A stretch of 64,000 nt of DNA. Origin: an uncultured Mediterraneibacter sp. (GTDB lineage: Bacteria > Bacillota > Clostridia > Lachnospirales > Lachnospiraceae). Numbering within the stretch: the stretch's first letter is position 1; each line of letters opens with the position of its first letter. The stretch is taken from contig CAKRDD010000008.1 in the NCBI GenBank assembly GCA_934309345.1, forward strand, positions 1 through 64,000. The letters are read 5' to 3'. Of the stretch, positions 35,409-44,410 are shown in pieces. Under the pieces are notes generated by a model. It had not been told where the DNA came from and did no database searches. It saw only the letters and a program-made list of their open reading frames with translations. The translations under genes were made by a program, and so were the position numbers.

Positions 35409-36395
35409 TTACTCCAAAAGTTTCGCCGTTTCAGGAATACTTCCTGTCTGTTCAAGTGTACAGGATCTTGCATCAATACATTCCAGATTTGTTCCATCAA
35501 ACGCACCTTCCGCAAAACTTTTCACACTTTCCGGCACCTGAAAGGTTCCTGTCCACGCTGCCGGAAACGCAAGAAGAACCGTACCATCTGCCGTGTAAAG
35601 TACACCATCTATCGTAACATAGGCTGGATTCTCCCCATCTGCTTCTATCCATCCCAAGTTACTCAGCCCCGCAAACGCTCCCGGCTGAATCGCTGTTATA
35701 TTTGCCGGAATTTCAATCTCTTCTACCTGAGAACCCAAAGCTGCCAGTGCTCCTGCTGCAATTCCCGAACATCCTTTTTCCGGAAAGCGCAGTACTCCAT
35801 CCTTTATCACTTCTTTACTGCCTGAAAGTCCACAGATCATACCTTCCGCATTAATAAGATATCCGGTATCTGTATTTCCCACTGCTATTGGCTCTTCTTC
35901 ATTCTCATTTTCATTTTTTACATTTTCCATTGAATCAGGATTTGTAATTATTGGCTCGCTTGCAATAATTGTAGTTCCATCTCTTTTAACATCCGGTTCT
36001 TCTGCCACAATCTCTTCTGCCATAGGTTCTTTTACCGCAATTTCTTCTACTACAGGTTCTTCCACTAAAATTTCTTCCGGAACAGCCGCTGCCTGGATAA
36101 CATCTGCCTGAATAGCTTCTGCCGATAAGTAAGAATGCTCATCCATTTTTTCCGGTTCTTTTATCTGTTTTGTTATTGTTACTTTTTCCGGCAGATCATT
36201 TCCTGACACATTGATATCTTCTGTTGTCGCGCAGACTGCTATTTCAGGAAGCAGATTCTTTTCTGAGTATAATGAAACGATTTCCTGTGCAGATATCAGA
36301 ATCAGCGCACCACTTAATAAAGTCACTCCTGTTCTGACATATGGTTTTCGTACTTCTTCCTGATACCATTCACTCCAATTCAATCCTATATCCAT
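35409..36395 (-). CDS. Membrane-anchored surface protein with BspA-like LRR domain
   Basis: The 328 residues begin with a short cytosolic part and one hydrophobic segment (about 22-42, TGVTLLSGALILISAQEIV). Residues about 80-140 form a Glu/Pro/Val-rich imperfect repeat (EEILVEEPVVEEIAVKEPMAEE), probably an extended wall-spanning stalk. Residues about 190-320 hold LRR_5/BspA-type units (VEEIEIPANITAIQPGAFAG, FQVPESVKSFAEGAFDG). No sortase motif is seen. The function is unknown; surface adhesion or binding is an inference from the domain. The gene lies between the purB terminator and gltX. Confidence 0.7.
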   Translation of the reverse strand: MDIGLNWSEWYQEEVRKPYVRTGVTLLSGALILISAQEIVSLYSEKNLLPEIAVCATTEDINVSGNDLPEKVTITKQIKEPEKMDEHSYLSAEAIQADVIQAAAVPEEILVEEPVVEEIAVKEPMAEEIVAEEPDVKRDGTTIIASEPIITNPDSMENVKNENENEEEPIAVGNTDTGYLINAEGMICGLSGSKEVIKDGVLRFPEKGCSGIAAGALAALGSQVEEIEIPANITAIQPGAFAGLSNLGWIEADGENPAYVTIDGVLYTADGTVLLAFPAAWTGTFQVPESVKSFAEGAFDGTNLECIDARSCTLEQTGSIPETAKLLE

Positions 36396-36464
36396 ATTCT
36401 CTTATTCCTTTCTCTTTCCCCACATTTTAATACACGAAATATTTTTAGTTTATCAAAGGAAAAA

Positions 36465-36490
36465 GGATGTTGCAACCAAATGCAACATCC
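36465..36490 (-). terminator. purB terminator
   Basis: GGATGTTGCA and TGCAACATCC form a 10-bp stem with a 6-nt loop, followed by TTTTTCC on the minus strand. Confidence 0.85.
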
Positions 36491-36530
36491 CTTTGATTTT
36501 TCTGCTTTATCCTGATAGATTCCAAGGATT

Positions 36531-37964
36531 CTATACGTTAATTTCAGCCTTCACGCCAAGGATTTCTTTATTCTTTTCAAGCAGTGGACGGATCACGTTC
36601 TTAAGATAAGCATCAACCTGCTCACTTGCACGTCCAACATATTTCTCCGGTTTCATTGTCTTCTGAAGATCCTCTAAAGTCAGGTTGAATGCCGGATCTG
36701 CTGCGATCAGTTCAAGAAGGTTATTGTCAAGTCCCTTCTCTTTTACATTTCTTCCTGCTTCCATAGAAAGCTCACGGATTCTTTCGTGTAACTCCTGACG
36801 GTCTCCACCGGCCTTAACAGCATCCATCATGATATTCTCTGTTGCCATAAATGGAAGTTCGGACATCAGACGCTTCTCAATTACTTTCGGGTATACAACC
36901 AGTCCGTCTACAACATTCAGGCAAAGGTCAAGAATTCCGTCGATTGCAAGGAATCCTTCCGGAACGCTCAGACGTTTGTTAGCGGAATCATCAAGTGTTC
37001 TCTCAAACCACTGTGTTGCAGATGTGATTGCCGGATTCAGTGCATCGATCATCACATATCTTGAAAGGGAAGCAATTCTCTCACTTCTCATCGGGTTTCT
37101 CTTATAAGCCATTGCAGAAGATCCGATCTGTGTCTTCTCAAATGGTTCTTCAATTTCTTTCAAATGCTGAAGCAGACGAATATCATTAGAGAACTTATGA
37201 GCACTTGCAGCAATTCCTGCCAGTACATTCAGTACTCTTGTATCTACCTTTCTGGAATAAGTCTGTCCGGATACCGGATAGCATGCCTTGAATCCCATCT
37301 TTTCAGCGATCATTGGATCGATCTTATCAATTGTCTCCTGATCTCCGTCAAACAGCTCAAGGAAACTTGCCTGTGTTCCTGTTGTTCCTTTAGATCCAAG
37401 CAGCTTCAGGCTTCCAAGTACATATTCCAGATCCTCAAGATCCATCTCAAATTCCTGCATCCAGAGAGTTGCTCTCTTTCCAACAGTTGTCGGTTGTGCC
37501 GGCTGGAAATGTGTGAAAGCAAGTGTCGGCTGGTTTTTCTGCTCCTCTGCAAACTTCGCAAGCTCTGCAATTACATTCACAAGCTTTGTACGAACCAGTT
37601 TCAGTGCTTCTGCCATAATGATAATATCTGTATTATCTCCTACATAACAGGATGTAGCTCCAAGATGGATGATTCCTTTTGCTTTCGGGCACTGAACACC
37701 ATATGCATAAACATGAGACATAACATCATGACGTACAACCTTCTCACGTTCCTTAGCCACCTCAAAATTAATGTCATCTGCATGGCTCTTCATCTCTTCG
37801 ATCTGCTCATCTGTGATGTTGAGTCCAAGCTCCTTCTCAGTCTCTGCCAGTGCGATCCAAAGTCTTCTCCATGTTCTGAACTTCTTGTCCGGTGAGAAGA
37901 TATACTGCATCTCGCGGCTTGCATAACGCTCTGAAAGCGGGCTTACATAACGATCATTACTCAT
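36531..37964 (-). CDS. purB: Adenylosuccinate lyase
   Basis: Acts twice in purine synthesis, releasing fumarate from SAICAR and from adenylosuccinate. The fumarase/ASL signature is GSSAMAYKRNPMRSE; SSCYVGDNTD-type and TTVGKRATLW segments are also present. I chose ATG 37964 (477 residues) because AAGGAG lies 10 nt upstream; the ATG at 37988 lacks a site. It follows purF on the same strand after 76 nt and may also have its own extended -10 promoter. Confidence 0.96.
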   Translation of the reverse strand: MSNDRYVSPLSERYASREMQYIFSPDKKFRTWRRLWIALAETEKELGLNITDEQIEEMKSHADDINFEVAKEREKVVRHDVMSHVYAYGVQCPKAKGIIHLGATSCYVGDNTDIIIMAEALKLVRTKLVNVIAELAKFAEEQKNQPTLAFTHFQPAQPTTVGKRATLWMQEFEMDLEDLEYVLGSLKLLGSKGTTGTQASFLELFDGDQETIDKIDPMIAEKMGFKACYPVSGQTYSRKVDTRVLNVLAGIAASAHKFSNDIRLLQHLKEIEEPFEKTQIGSSAMAYKRNPMRSERIASLSRYVMIDALNPAITSATQWFERTLDDSANKRLSVPEGFLAIDGILDLCLNVVDGLVVYPKVIEKRLMSELPFMATENIMMDAVKAGGDRQELHERIRELSMEAGRNVKEKGLDNNLLELIAADPAFNLTLEDLQKTMKPEKYVGRASEQVDAYLKNVIRPLLEKNKEILGVKAEINV

Positions 37965-38011
37965 AATTCTTTTCTCCTTGTTTCTCATCTATTTATCGAA
38001 TAACTTCATCT

Positions 38012-38020
38012 ATTATAACA
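38012..38020 (-). promoter_or_regulatory. Extended -10 promoter candidate for purB
   Basis: TGTTATAAT on the minus strand is a TGnTATAAT extended -10 box in the purF-purB gap; the -35 is poor. It may add purB expression beyond read-through from purF. Confidence 0.45.
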
Positions 38021-38040
38021 CATAAACTGAATCTTCAAAA

Positions 38041-39477
38041 TCAATTTTGTTCAAATGCCTGGCTGATATCCTCTTCCGGAACTTCCATCGGATAATTTCC
38101 TGTAAAGCAGGCATCACAATATTTAAGATCTCCAACCATGTCTTTCAGCTTCTCAATCTCCATATATCCAAGAGAATCCGCACCGATCAACTGACGGATC
38201 TCTTCCTGTGTGTGAGTATGTGCGATCAGCTGCTCATTTGACGGCACATCCGTTCCGAAGAAACATGGATGTAAGAACGGCGGAGAACTGATACGTACAT
38301 GTACCTCTTTTGCTCCGGCTTTTTTCAGCATCTTAATGATATTTGCACAAGTCGTTCCACGCACGATGGAATCATCTACCATTACGATTCGTTTCCCCTT
38401 TACAACTTCCGGAATCACATTCAGTTTGATCTTTACACTGGAAACACGTTCACTCTGTTTTGGTTTGATAAATGTTCTTCCCACATAACTGTTCTTGTGG
38501 AATGCCATTCCATAAGGAATTCCTGACTGCTCAGAATATCCCTTCGCTGCTACCAGACCGGAATCTGGAACTCCTACAACAAGATCAGCGTCTACCGGAT
38601 AAGATTCCGCAAGTGCTTTTCCTGCCAGAATTCTGGAATGGTATACGCCTACACCATCGATCGTACTGTCTGTTCTTGCAAAATAAATATACTCAAAAAT
38701 ACATCTTGCCTGTTTTTCCGGATCGATCACCATACTCGTATCTGACTGAATTCCATGTTTTCTTGTAATTGTTACGATCTCTCCCGGAAGAACATCTCTT
38801 ACAAACTCACCATCTACAGCTGCGATCGCACAGCTCTCAGAGGCAAGGAAATATGTATTGTCACGTTTTCCGATGCACAGTGGCTTGAGTCCGAATGGAT
38901 CTCTTGCGCCAATCATTTTTCTCGGGCTGCTCACAACAAGTGCGTACGCACCCTTGATCTTCTGCATTGCACACTTTACAGCTTCTTCTGCTGTCGGTGT
39001 ATGAAGACGTTCTCTTGCAATAAGATATGCGATTACTTCTGAGTCTATTGTTGTCTGGAAAATAGCACCTGTCTGGCTGAGTTCTTCTCTCAGCTCGATC
39101 GCATTTACTAAATTTCCGTTATGTGCAATCGCAAGTGTTCCCTTTACATAGTTTATAACAAGTGGCATTGCATTCTCTACACGTGTTCCACCTGCTGTTG
39201 AATATCTCACATGTCCTACTCCAAGATTTCCTTTCAATTCTGAAAGTCCCTCTTCGTTAAACACGTCATCTACATGGCCAAGTCCTTTCTTTGAAAGAAC
39301 GTTTCTCTTCCCATAAGTGTCTGTCACTGCAATACCGCAGCTCTCCTGACCTCTATGCTGCAGAGCAAACAAGCCATAATAGACTGATGCAGCCACATCC
39401 TGTCCATCCACATCATAAGCACCAAAAACACCGCATTCTTCCCCAAGTCCCGTCACTGCTTTTTCAAATTCACTCAT
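38041..39477 (-). CDS. purF: Amidophosphoribosyltransferase
   Basis: First committed step of purine synthesis: PRPP plus glutamine to phosphoribosylamine. A short propeptide (MSEFEKAVTGLGEE) precedes the N-terminal nucleophile Cys in ECGVFGAYD, as in the Bacillus-type enzyme that is processed. The PRPP loop is IVMVDDSIVRGTTC. Four cysteines of the Bacillus-type [4Fe-4S] site are plausibly represented (RCIFEY, DACFTGNYP region). Length 478. It precedes purB in a likely two-gene unit. Confidence 0.96.
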   Translation of the reverse strand: MSEFEKAVTGLGEECGVFGAYDVDGQDVAASVYYGLFALQHRGQESCGIAVTDTYGKRNVLSKKGLGHVDDVFNEEGLSELKGNLGVGHVRYSTAGGTRVENAMPLVINYVKGTLAIAHNGNLVNAIELREELSQTGAIFQTTIDSEVIAYLIARERLHTPTAEEAVKCAMQKIKGAYALVVSSPRKMIGARDPFGLKPLCIGKRDNTYFLASESCAIAAVDGEFVRDVLPGEIVTITRKHGIQSDTSMVIDPEKQARCIFEYIYFARTDSTIDGVGVYHSRILAGKALAESYPVDADLVVGVPDSGLVAAKGYSEQSGIPYGMAFHKNSYVGRTFIKPKQSERVSSVKIKLNVIPEVVKGKRIVMVDDSIVRGTTCANIIKMLKKAGAKEVHVRISSPPFLHPCFFGTDVPSNEQLIAHTHTQEEIRQLIGADSLGYMEIEKLKDMVGDLKYCDACFTGNYPMEVPEEDISQAFEQN

Positions 39478-39543
39478 GTCAGTTTATGCTCCTTACCTAG
39501 TTCCTGCTAGTTTTTATCATGATTTCTGTATCATACAAAACCG

Positions 39544-39587
39544 ATTATAATATAAGGCAGAGTGAAAATCAACATTCCCTCCGCCTT
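39544..39587 (-). promoter_or_regulatory. purF promoter overlapping transporter terminator hairpin
   Basis: TTGATT (39567-39572), 17 nt, TATAAT (39544-39549). The -35 lies within an imperfect hairpin (arms AAGGC 39554-39558 and GCCTT 39583-39587 with extra paired blocks), which may end the ABC transporter transcript. A second hairpin with arms GATATATTAG/CTAATATATT lies at about 39620-39645. Confidence 0.6.
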
Positions 39588-39708
39588 GTATTTCTTCCTG
39601 CTCATTATTTTATTCGCGCTTGATATATTAGCATTTCTAATATATTCGTCGTTTTTATTCTTCGTATCTTATTACCGCCTTCGTTTTTTGTCAGTATTTA
39701 CAAAATCA

Positions 39709-40494
39709 CTATCCATTCGTATAACGAGACAAAAATTGACGGGTACGCTCTTCTTTTGGATTCTCAAACACTTCCTCAGGTGTTCCCTGCTCAAGTATCT
39801 TACCGTCATCCATAAACAGAACTTTGTCCGATACATCTCTTGCAAATGCCATCTCATGCGTTACGATGATCATCGTAGTATTCTGATCCGCAAGTCCTTT
39901 GATTACCTTCAGCACTTCACCTGTAAGCTCCGGATCCAGCGCTGAAGTCGGCTCGTCAAAGCACAGAATATCCGGACTAAGTGCAAGTGCACGGGCAATT
40001 GCCACACGCTGACACTGTCCTCCGGAAAGCTGATGCGGATAGTTATTCATACGCTCTGAAAGTCCCATCTGATCTAAGAGGCGCTTTGCTTCTGCTTCAA
40101 TCTCTGCGTGAATCTCCTTCTTGCGTGCCTTATAATCCGGCTGGCTTTTTGCAAGAAGTTCCTTTGCAAGCATTACATTTCCAAGTGCTGTATACTGTGG
40201 AAACAGGTTAAAAGACTGGAACACAAGTCCAAAATGCAGTCTCTTCTTACGGATCTCACTCTCCTGTTTTGTTACAGGATTTGTGGCATCAAACAATAAT
40301 TCATCATTTACACGGATCACACCCTTATCCGGTGTCTCCAGAAAATTCAGACAGCGCAGAAGTGTCGTCTTTCCACTTCCCGAGGAACCAATCAATGAAA
40401 GTACCTGTCCACGCTCCAATGAAAAGCTGATATCTTTCAATACTTCTGTCCGTCCAAATGTTTTATTAATATGTTCTACTTCAAGTATTGCCAT
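39709..40494 (-). CDS. Polar amino-acid ABC transporter, ATP-binding protein
   Basis: Energises import for the adjacent permease and binding protein. Walker A GSSGSGKTTLLRC, Q-loop VFQSFNLFPQ, signature LSGGQCQRVAIARAL (with C in place of the more usual Q or R after LSGGQ), Walker B ILCFDEPTSALD and switch His VTHEMAFA are all present in 261 residues. It is last in the binding protein-permease-ATPase operon. The substrate is probably a polar amino acid; cystine, glutamine and basic types cannot be told apart. Confidence 0.93.
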   Translation of the reverse strand: MAILEVEHINKTFGRTEVLKDISFSLERGQVLSLIGSSGSGKTTLLRCLNFLETPDKGVIRVNDELLFDATNPVTKQESEIRKKRLHFGLVFQSFNLFPQYTALGNVMLAKELLAKSQPDYKARKKEIHAEIEAEAKRLLDQMGLSERMNNYPHQLSGGQCQRVAIARALALSPDILCFDEPTSALDPELTGEVLKVIKGLADQNTTMIIVTHEMAFARDVSDKVLFMDDGKILEQGTPEEVFENPKEERTRQFLSRYTNG

Positions 40495-40512
40495 TTATCT
40501 CTTCCTCCCCAT

Positions 40513-41199
40513 TTAATTAAAATATTCCAGTTTCTTCTCAAGCTTTCCAAGAAGGACTGTCAGAATACCATTGAAGATCAGATAATAAAAGGCTGTAAAG
40601 AACATCGGCCAGATCGCACCTGAGATTCCCTGGGAACCTTTCAGGAATGCCTGACCTGCCCAGATAATCTCCTGCAGTGCGATGATACGTGCAAGAGAAG
40701 TATCTTTTACAAGCGTAATGATCTCATTTGACATCGGTGGAACAATTCTCTTCACCATCTGAAGCAGCTTAATCTTAAAGAAGATCTGATGCTTTGTCAT
40801 ACCAAGGACAAGTCCTGCCTCCGTCTGTCCCTGTGGGATACCCTGGATTCCTCCGCGGTAGATTACAGAAAAATAACATGCATAGTTAAAGATAAATGCA
40901 ACCGAAGCTGCAAGAAATCTTCCACTTTCTCCTCCACCCCAGATTGGGTTTCCCAGGACCAGTCCCGGGAAATAGTAAATGATCAGCATCTGGATCATAA
41001 GCGGTGTACCACGTACGATCCAAACAACGATATTCGTAATATAACTCAACGGTTTAAAATGTGACATTGATCCAAATGCAATAACCAGTCCTAACGGAAT
41101 AGCCCCAAGAAGCGTTGCAAAAAACAGCTTCAGTGTCTGTAAAAATCCCACATTCAGCGAGTGGATAACGATTGGAAATTGTTCCATTATAAGTTCCAT
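40513..41199 (-). CDS. Polar amino-acid ABC transporter, permease
   Basis: A 228-residue HisMQ-type permease with about five membrane helices and the EAA loop EAGLVLGMTKHQIFFKIKLLQ that contacts the ATPase. The motif VVWIVRGTPLMIQ is typical of this family. A single permease gene implies a homodimeric channel. It lies 18 nt before the ATPase gene and 23 nt after the binding-protein gene. A second ATG at residue 5 is a possible start. Confidence 0.93.
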   Translation of the reverse strand: MELIMEQFPIVIHSLNVGFLQTLKLFFATLLGAIPLGLVIAFGSMSHFKPLSYITNIVVWIVRGTPLMIQMLIIYYFPGLVLGNPIWGGGESGRFLAASVAFIFNYACYFSVIYRGGIQGIPQGQTEAGLVLGMTKHQIFFKIKLLQMVKRIVPPMSNEIITLVKDTSLARIIALQEIIWAGQAFLKGSQGISGAIWPMFFTAFYYLIFNGILTVLLGKLEKKLEYFN

Positions 41200-41222
41200 T
41201 TTATTAAAGCTCCATCCTAAAT

Positions 41223-42047
41223 TTATTTTTCAATCAATGCAGCCTGTACTTTATAAGTCTCAGCACATTTCTTCATTGATCCATCTTCCATACTCTTTTT
41301 AAAGTAATCATTCAGAGCTGCTGCAAGATCAGATCCTTTACGGAATCCAACACCATACTCCTCATTGTTCAGACTTATTGTATAAGTAAGATCTGCATAA
41401 CCTGTTCCTTCTCCGATCATAGCTGCTGCCATCAAAGCGTCAATTGCAGCTGCATCTGAATTTCCTGAAGCAACTTCCATCAGTGCATCTGCCTGTGATG
41501 AAACGGCTGTATACTGAGCACCGATTCTGTTTACCTGCTCTTCTCCAGCACTTCCTGCTTCTACTGCAAAAGTTAAATCTTTTACACTATCCTCATCCTG
41601 ATATTTATCTGCTTTGTCAGCCGGCACAACTACAACCTGTGCATTGTTCATATAAGCATCTGTGCATTCCATGGAGCTTTCCACTTCATCTGTCAGTGTC
41701 ATACCATTCCATACACAGTCGATTGACTTTCCATCAAGCTCAAGCACTTTATTATCCCAGTCAATCTCCACGAACTCCGCTTTTACTCCGATGCTCTCTG
41801 CAAATGCTTTCGCCATATCTGCATCAAATCCGACCCACTCACCATTATCATCTTTATAATCCATCGGTTCAAAGTCAGTAACACCGACTACAAGCGTTCC
41901 TTTATCTTTCACATAGTCAAGGTCACTTTCTGTTGATTCTGATTTCTTCTCATCGCTCTTTGTATCAGAAGCTCCTGATCCGCATCCTGCTAACATAGAA
42001 ACTGCAAGTCCTGCACACAATAACACACTTAATACTTTTCTTTTCAT
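41223..42047 (-). CDS. Polar amino-acid ABC transporter, substrate-binding lipoprotein
   Basis: A lipoprotein with signal MKRKVLSVLLCAGLAVSMLAGC (lipobox LAGC), then a short acidic/Ser linker and the two-lobed SBP_bac_3 fold: GTLVVGVTDFEPMDYKDDNG, VGFDADMAKAFAE, DCVWNGMTLTDE and GSAGEEQV. I chose ATG 42047 (274 residues) because GGAGGG lies 7 nt upstream. The 5' leader contains an imperfect AGTAACTTTAC/GTACAGTGACT inverted repeat that may be regulatory. Confidence 0.93.
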   Translation of the reverse strand: MKRKVLSVLLCAGLAVSMLAGCGSGASDTKSDEKKSESTESDLDYVKDKGTLVVGVTDFEPMDYKDDNGEWVGFDADMAKAFAESIGVKAEFVEIDWDNKVLELDGKSIDCVWNGMTLTDEVESSMECTDAYMNNAQVVVVPADKADKYQDEDSVKDLTFAVEAGSAGEEQVNRIGAQYTAVSSQADALMEVASGNSDAAAIDALMAAAMIGEGTGYADLTYTISLNNEEYGVGFRKGSDLAAALNDYFKKSMEDGSMKKCAETYKVQAALIEK

Positions 42048-42124
42048 AATAATACCCTCCATCATCGAGTTTGGCTTTTATTCTCTACCAATGAGTCACT
42101 GTACTACGGTAAAGTTACTGTTGT

Positions 42125-42153
42125 ATTCTACCATAGCATATGTTATATGTCAA
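42125..42153 (-). promoter_or_regulatory. Promoter of the amino-acid ABC operon
   Basis: TTGACA (42148-42153), 17 nt, TAGAAT (42125-42130). The MITE-like element is inserted only 11 nt upstream of the -35 box and may have altered its upstream control region. Confidence 0.8.
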
Positions 42154-42164
42154 ACCCAAAAGGT

Positions 42165-42306
42165 GTTACTGTTCACACGATGTGCGACCAGCAACGCATC
42201 TTGCCATTTTAAATCGCCTTTGGCGATGGGGCGAGATGCATTCAAGTCAAAACACGCATCCTCCGTGTCAATCAGCGGAGTGATTGACACGGGAGTGAAC
42301 AGTAAC
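42165..42306. mobile_element. MITE-like element with 12-bp terminal inverted repeats and 8-bp target duplication
   Basis: The ends GTTACTGTTCAC (42165-42176) and GTGAACAGTAAC (42295-42306) are perfect 12-bp inverted repeats. The 8-mer CAAAAGGT flanks the element exactly on both sides (42157-42164 and 42307-42314), as expected of a target-site duplication. Inside are hairpins GCATCTTGCC/GGCGAGATGC, ATCGCC/GGCGAT and CGTGTCAATCA/TGATTGACACG. At 142 bp it has no coding capacity. Related partial copies lie at 21008 and 3699. The remaining bases of this 320-nt gap hold the ABC promoter and nothing else recognised. Confidence 0.75.
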
Positions 42307-42369
42307 CAAAAGGTACAGAACAATGCAGCTGCTCATAGATTCTGTGAACAGCTGCATAAAAAGTCTGTA

Positions 42370-43137
42370 TTATGTATGATTTCTTCTATGTTTTCTCTTC
42401 CATTTTTCTAAAAGAACTGCATCTGGCTCAATCTGAAGATTTTGCTTCACTTCGTCCATCTCGCTTCTCATCTGCGCATTCACTTCCTGATATTCGCTGT
42501 GCTTTGTAAGCAGAATGTGAAATTCTTCCAGCGACATATACTTATAAGACGCATACAGATATGGCTTTAACAATTCCTTATCTTCGCAGATCTGATAGGC
42601 TCTGTCATACATTTTAGCTGCTTCTTGATAAAGAAACAGACGGCCATATGCTGCCCCCAGACATGCATAGATCTTTCCATAGAATTTTTCATCTACGCTT
42701 TCATCTTTTTCCTGATTCAGAATCTCCTGATAAACAATGATCGCTTCTTCAATCTCACCGCTTTCAAGAAGATTATCTCCTTTATACTTCTTTCTCTCCA
42801 CATCTTTCTGATTTTTCAAATGTTCCAATACATTCTGTATACGGATCATCTCAGACTCTTTGTAGATCTTTGAATCTTTCAGAATCGTAAGTACAAACTT
42901 CTCAACCGATCCCCTCATGCGCATCACATCACGAAGCTGGTCTGCAAGTTCTTTCATTCCGATTTCTTCCTCAATCCAGCTGCAAAGCGGTTCATTCATG
43001 ATTGTATAATCAATCAGATATAAATTATTACACAGATAGTAACACAATTCTTCTATCGTAAAGATCCTGCAGTGGATCCTGGAAATCTCATAAGGATGTG
43101 CCGCGTGTCTGTCATGACAAAGAATTAAATTTCCCAT
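42370..43137 (-). CDS. TPR-type protein, third gene of the DUF5717-DUF5716 operon
   Basis: A 255-residue soluble protein. The N-terminal 100 residues (IFTIEELCYYLCNNLYLID) form a helical region I cannot assign; residues about 115-200 contain tetratricopeptide-like repeats (KGDNLLESGEIEEAIIVYQEIL, YACLGAAYGRLFLYQEAAKMYDRAY). The tail is basic (KWKRKHRRN). Its ATG lies inside the upstream gene (26-nt overlap), with AGGAGG 5 nt before it, so the pair is tightly coupled. Function unknown; TPR repeats suggest protein binding. Confidence 0.75.
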   Translation of the reverse strand: MGNLILCHDRHAAHPYEISRIHCRIFTIEELCYYLCNNLYLIDYTIMNEPLCSWIEEEIGMKELADQLRDVMRMRGSVEKFVLTILKDSKIYKESEMIRIQNVLEHLKNQKDVERKKYKGDNLLESGEIEEAIIVYQEILNQEKDESVDEKFYGKIYACLGAAYGRLFLYQEAAKMYDRAYQICEDKELLKPYLYASYKYMSLEEFHILLTKHSEYQEVNAQMRSEMDEVKQNLQIEPDAVLLEKWKRKHRRNHT

Positions 43138-44395
43138 CGTTACCTCCTAAATGTATCACCTTTTCCTCCCGGAAATCTGTTGGGAGGAAGAAATCTCCGA
43201 ATCCGACATCCCGTACTGTAATCTTGCAGGTTTTTTCATCCAGAAACATGGTTTCTATCTGAAGTCGTGTGGAATACTCTGCTCTTTTCGGAAGCTTATC
43301 CAAAGAAATCTTCTCTGTCTTAAGTGTTCCCTGAACCAGTGATTCAATGTGAAATTCTATCTCTTCTCCCTCTTCCAGAATCACTTCCCACTGATTATTA
43401 GACTCGTACCAGTGCGCTCCCCAGGAAACTAACGGATACCACATCTCCTGGCCATCTACACGCATGTTAACTGTAATCTGATCTGTCAGCTTGTCATCTG
43501 AAAGATAAACCGGATTTTCAATATGCATGTATAGCTTTCTGTATGCAGTGTAGCATGCTCCTTTACTATACAGATTATTTCCGATAAATGCTCTTCTTCC
43601 ATTACAAAGCACTCTCAATGACTTCGGATACCAGTTGTTCTCAAACCCTTCTCCTGTCAGAAAGACGGAAGACACAATTCTCTTATCAAACACACTCTGT
43701 ATAAATTTACAGAACATCGCATCCGCCTCTTTTGCCTTATCCTCGTTTAAAACCGGATAAACCAGCGCCAGTTCCTTCATGTGTGCATTCGCAACTTCAT
43801 CTACTGTGACAAATGTAGTCTTTCCACCGCCAAGTCCCGGCTTCAGTCTGCGCAGCATATAGGCTTTGATCTCATTCCGGTCACAGCAGAACAGTGCTGC
43901 ATCATACTGCCAGAGCTCTTTCGGCTGGTAAAAAAGATAATTACAAAAACTTTCCTTATAGTCCTGAATAAAGATATGTCTTTTATCAATATTCATCCGG
44001 ACTGCGATTCTGCGGAGCATCTGAGCCAGTTCTTCTGTAAGAACCGGTACACTGAACACAATTCCGTCAATTTTTGGAAATGACTGCAGAGACATCTGGA
44101 TAAACTGCGAAAGCAGCCAGACTGCGTCATATGTCTCATCTCCAAATTCAATTTTTTCATCCGCAAGACTTCTTGAGAGCAGACGGGCAACTGTAAATCC
44201 TTCTTTCAGCGTTGCAAGACGTTTCGCCTCTTTTCCATATGCCCATGTATCTCTTAGTTTTCCAATAATCAAAGGAATCTGGAAATTATCTGAGTCAACT
44301 TCCAGGGTCTGAGGTTCCATCTCTTTGTCATTATAAAAACTGATCTGGCATGTCTTTTCATTTATCTCATATCCAATTATACTTCCCTGTCCCAT
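43112..44395 (-). CDS. DUF5716 protein, degenerate Hsp70-like ATPase fold (inferred)
   Basis: The 427 residues follow the order of an Hsp70: an N-terminal GYEINEKTCQISFYN where DnaK has its first phosphate loop, WAYGKEAKRLA like the DnaK GDAAKRQA segment, IVFSVPVLTEELAQMLRRIA like VPAYF..QR, then FLTGEGFEN in the place of VGGSTRIP, and a final 100-residue beta-rich region (TRLQIETMFLDEKTCKI). The catalytic DLGTT and DLGGGT motifs are not preserved, so ATP hydrolysis is doubtful. I recall this family as DUF5716. It lies 15 nt after the DUF5717 gene and overlaps the TPR gene. Confidence 0.7.
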   Translation of the reverse strand: MGQGSIIGYEINEKTCQISFYNDKEMEPQTLEVDSDNFQIPLIIGKLRDTWAYGKEAKRLATLKEGFTVARLLSRSLADEKIEFGDETYDAVWLLSQFIQMSLQSFPKIDGIVFSVPVLTEELAQMLRRIAVRMNIDKRHIFIQDYKESFCNYLFYQPKELWQYDAALFCCDRNEIKAYMLRRLKPGLGGGKTTFVTVDEVANAHMKELALVYPVLNEDKAKEADAMFCKFIQSVFDKRIVSSVFLTGEGFENNWYPKSLRVLCNGRRAFIGNNLYSKGACYTAYRKLYMHIENPVYLSDDKLTDQITVNMRVDGQEMWYPLVSWGAHWYESNNQWEVILEEGEEIEFHIESLVQGTLKTEKISLDKLPKRAEYSTRLQIETMFLDEKTCKITVRDVGFGDFFLPTDFREEKVIHLGGNDGKFNSLS

Positions 44396-44410
44396 GAAAA
44401 GATTTCCTCC

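Noticed and set aside
42048..42124. Riboswitch upstream of the amino-acid transporter
   Set aside because: Only one imperfect hairpin fits in the short leader; no known aptamer pattern was recognised.
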